Positions 5,522 through 6,649 of a stretch of DNA of 6,649 nucleotides are shown here, piece by piece. Origin of the DNA: JABMPU01 sp964457455 (GTDB taxonomy: Bacteria > Cloacimonadota > Cloacimonadia > Cloacimonadales > TCS61); contig CAYWJN010000117.1 of assembly GCA_964457455.1 (NCBI GenBank), positions 1-6,649 of the forward strand, read 5' to 3'. The position numbers and the translations under genes are program-made. The stretch's first letter is position 1. Each line of letters starts with the position of its first letter. The notes beneath the pieces are model-generated. The model did no database searches. It was given only the letters and a program-made list of their open reading frames with translations, and was not told where the DNA came from.

Positions 5522-5797
5522 TCACCTAACCCCCTTTGATCGTAAAAAAGAGAAAACCAATCTTTTGTAGCTGTCAATGGTCGTTTTAAACAAACGAGGA
5601 GGAACTTTTGCCTGATCGCTCCAATAGTCAGCCAGGATATCGTTTAAATCCTGATCATAAAAAAACAGCACTTCGTTACCATTGAGAATCAACTTAGAAT
5701 GTGAAATTCCCTTTAATTTCAGGAAGCTGATTTCTCCAAGATCGGAAATTGTGTGTGGAATTGAGTAGGTCTCTATTTTTTCTAAATTACTAATCAT
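5522..5797 (-). CDS. DUF5659-like small phage protein, 91 aa
   Basis: The layout resembles the DUF5659 family of small phage/island proteins: a T-x-D-L motif near the N terminus (HTISDLGEISFLKLKGI, 15-31), a strand pair NGNEVLFFYDQD (39-50) where the family has an xxVxFxF segment, then a helix ADYWSD and VPPRLFKTTIDSYKRL (65-80), corresponding to the family's V-P-x-x-y...LK helix. I recognise this by pattern, not by search. Function is unknown in the family as I know it. The start at ATG 5797 has only a weak AGAG upstream. The gene lies 134 bp after the 222-aa gene and 105 bp before the primase, and ends GVR-TGA. It is usually a cytoplasmic accessory near phage replication genes. Confidence 0.65.
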   Translation of the reverse strand: MISNLEKIETYSIPHTISDLGEISFLKLKGISHSKLILNGNEVLFFYDQDLNDILADYWSDQAKVPPRLFKTTIDSYKRLVFSFLRSKGVR

Positions 5798-5931
5798 CTC
5801 TAATTGAACTTAATAAGAGATAAAAGAAGTTATCGAGGATAATTAATGAAATGTGCGTGTTTTATACTAAAAACAGGGAGAAAAAAGAAAGAAATTGGTA
5901 AAAATAATGGGAATTCTCCCAATCGACAAAA
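5798..5931 (-). promoter_or_regulatory. intergenic region with a weak promoter-like -10 and attenuator-like hairpins
   Basis: This is the longest non-coding stretch between genes. TATAAA (5861-5866, - strand) is a fair -10, but 17 bp upstream there is only a pyrimidine tract and no -35, so a promoter for the 91-aa gene is weakly supported. At the upstream edge, CTCCCAAT (5940-5947) can pair with ATTGGGAG (5916-5923) over a 16-nt loop. The latter's TGGGA (5917-5921) can instead pair with TCCCA (5908-5912) over a GAAT loop, followed by TTATTTTTA. The first stem straddles the stop codon of the 222-aa gene (5932-5934). No small ORF stands out. Confidence 0.35.
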
Positions 5932-6600
5932 TCAAATCAATTGGGAGGTTATTCTCTTGATAGGTTTTTGTTTTTTCTTGTAGTATTTATAGGTGGATTT
6001 AATCTTATCAATTTGTTTGGTACTTACTTTGACATATGACAAATACGATAGAGTTAAAACAATATGTGCTGTTTCTCTCCATTTTAGACTCGGATCAGCT
6101 TCTTTGATTAAACAAATAGATACATTATAAAGGTCTCTCCAGGTTAAACCATTTTGCATTCTGTAATCTGATGGCTCACGAGGTATAAATACTCCCATCA
6201 TAAAGTGCTTTTTTTGTAAAAGATTAGCTTTTGAAACTATCGCTTTAAAATCACGATAAATTTGTTTTCTCAGCAAATCTTCATACATTCCTAAAGATCT
6301 TAAATTTCTGATTTTTATTTTTAGTTCTTTTAAATCATTTCCGTCTTGAACGAATGAAAAAACTCTCTCAATTTCTTGAGCTCTCCATTCTTCTAAGCTT
6401 TTATGATAATCCTGCCAATTCTCTAAAAGTTCAACTATGTTTTTTGATGGGTTTAAAAATACTGTGGGGTACTGTTTATAAAGGTCTTCTATATTAGCTA
6501 ACCAAATACGAAATATTATTTTTTCAGATATGAATAATTGAGGAGTTTGTACTATTTCATCCCAATCTATTTTGTCCATTAAAATATCTATTTTTTTCAT
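5932..6600 (-). CDS. hypothetical charged protein, 222 aa
   Basis: Not recognised. The protein is highly charged and Lys/Ile-rich, predicted largely helical, with no signal peptide or membrane segment. Residues 45-120 (LYKQYPTVF through DLLRKQIYRDF) look like amphipathic helices with coiled-coil potential. Residues 135-180 hold the most distinctive text (GVFIPREPSDYRM, NGLTWRDLYNVS, SLKWRETAHIVLTL). The C terminus is a basic tail rich in Lys and Tyr (KSTYKYYKKKQKPIKR). ATG 6600 has only a weak GAGA about 8 bases upstream. Local GC near 31% is well below the TerS-like gene. It is the first gene of the visible run. A regulatory or replication-accessory role would be a guess from position. Confidence 0.65.
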   Translation of the reverse strand: MKKIDILMDKIDWDEIVQTPQLFISEKIIFRIWLANIEDLYKQYPTVFLNPSKNIVELLENWQDYHKSLEEWRAQEIERVFSFVQDGNDLKELKIKIRNLRSLGMYEDLLRKQIYRDFKAIVSKANLLQKKHFMMGVFIPREPSDYRMQNGLTWRDLYNVSICLIKEADPSLKWRETAHIVLTLSYLSYVKVSTKQIDKIKSTYKYYKKKQKPIKRITSQLI

Positions 6601-6649
6601 AATCTAATCTCTCATCAAATATACACAATATCTGAATTTTACACCACTC
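6601..6649. other. upstream of the 222-aa gene; nothing assignable
   Basis: These 49 bases are AT-rich and include TATATT on the - strand (within the first 30 bp upstream of ATG 6600), but no -35 at suitable spacing is visible inside the window. There is no copy of the tRNA-Phe 3' end here, so the distal att site lies further right. Confidence 0.3.

Noticed and set aside
1..6649. CRISPR array, IS element or toxin-antitoxin pair
   Set aside because: No regularly spaced repeats, transposase motifs or toxin-like partner beside the RHH genes were seen on either strand.

Overview
The window is the tRNA-proximal end of an integrated mobile element in an AT-rich bacterium. Base counts I made by eye give about 31% GC over 6001-6240 and about 51% over 2101-2340. 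Bases 1-50 are the 3' part of a host tRNA-Phe (anticodon GAA, CCA not encoded), read on the + strand and followed by a strong intrinsic terminator. Everything else is on the - strand and points toward the tRNA. The host cannot be named with confidence. The Shine-Dalgarno sites show ordinary bacterial initiation, and a spirochaete such as Leptospira is only a guess from composition.

Gene order in transcription order (right to left) is: an unrecognised 222-aa protein (5932-6600); a 91-aa DUF5659-like protein (5522-5797); a possible 29-aa leader ORF (5406-5495); a 771-aa primase-helicase (3101-5416) joining an AEP/RepB-type primase, a PriCT-like segment and a DUF3987/VapE-like ATPase; an unrecognised 125-aa protein (2720-3097); a 202-aa terminase-small-subunit-like DNA-binding protein (2047-2655); a 53-aa ribbon-helix-helix (RHH) protein (1889-2050) whose start overlaps that gene by ATGA; a 68-aa C/H-rich, possibly zinc-binding protein (1650-1856); a 57-aa RHH regulator (1442-1615) with its own strong promoter; and a tyrosine integrase (1407 to beyond base 1).

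The integrase is easy to miss because its frame has no stop inside the window. It stays open through the tail, the terminator and the antisense strand of the tRNA gene.

The combination of integrase at a tRNA, small RHH regulators, a primase-helicase and a stand-alone TerS-like gene, with no capsid, tail or large-terminase gene in view, looks like a phage satellite (PICI-like island) or a degenerate prophage. On that reading the primase-helicase replicates the excised element, the RHH proteins control it, TerS would redirect helper-phage packaging, and the integrase moves it in and out of tRNA-Phe. The satellite reading is inference, because the far end and the other att site lie outside the window.

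Non-coding signals worth attention are a 17-bp direct repeat next to the att region, a TTGACA/17-bp/TATTTT promoter whose spacer holds two AATATT palindromes, two 9-bp-period triplicated repeats in opposite orientation flanking the helicase half of the primase gene, and a set of mutually exclusive hairpins at the 222-aa stop codon.
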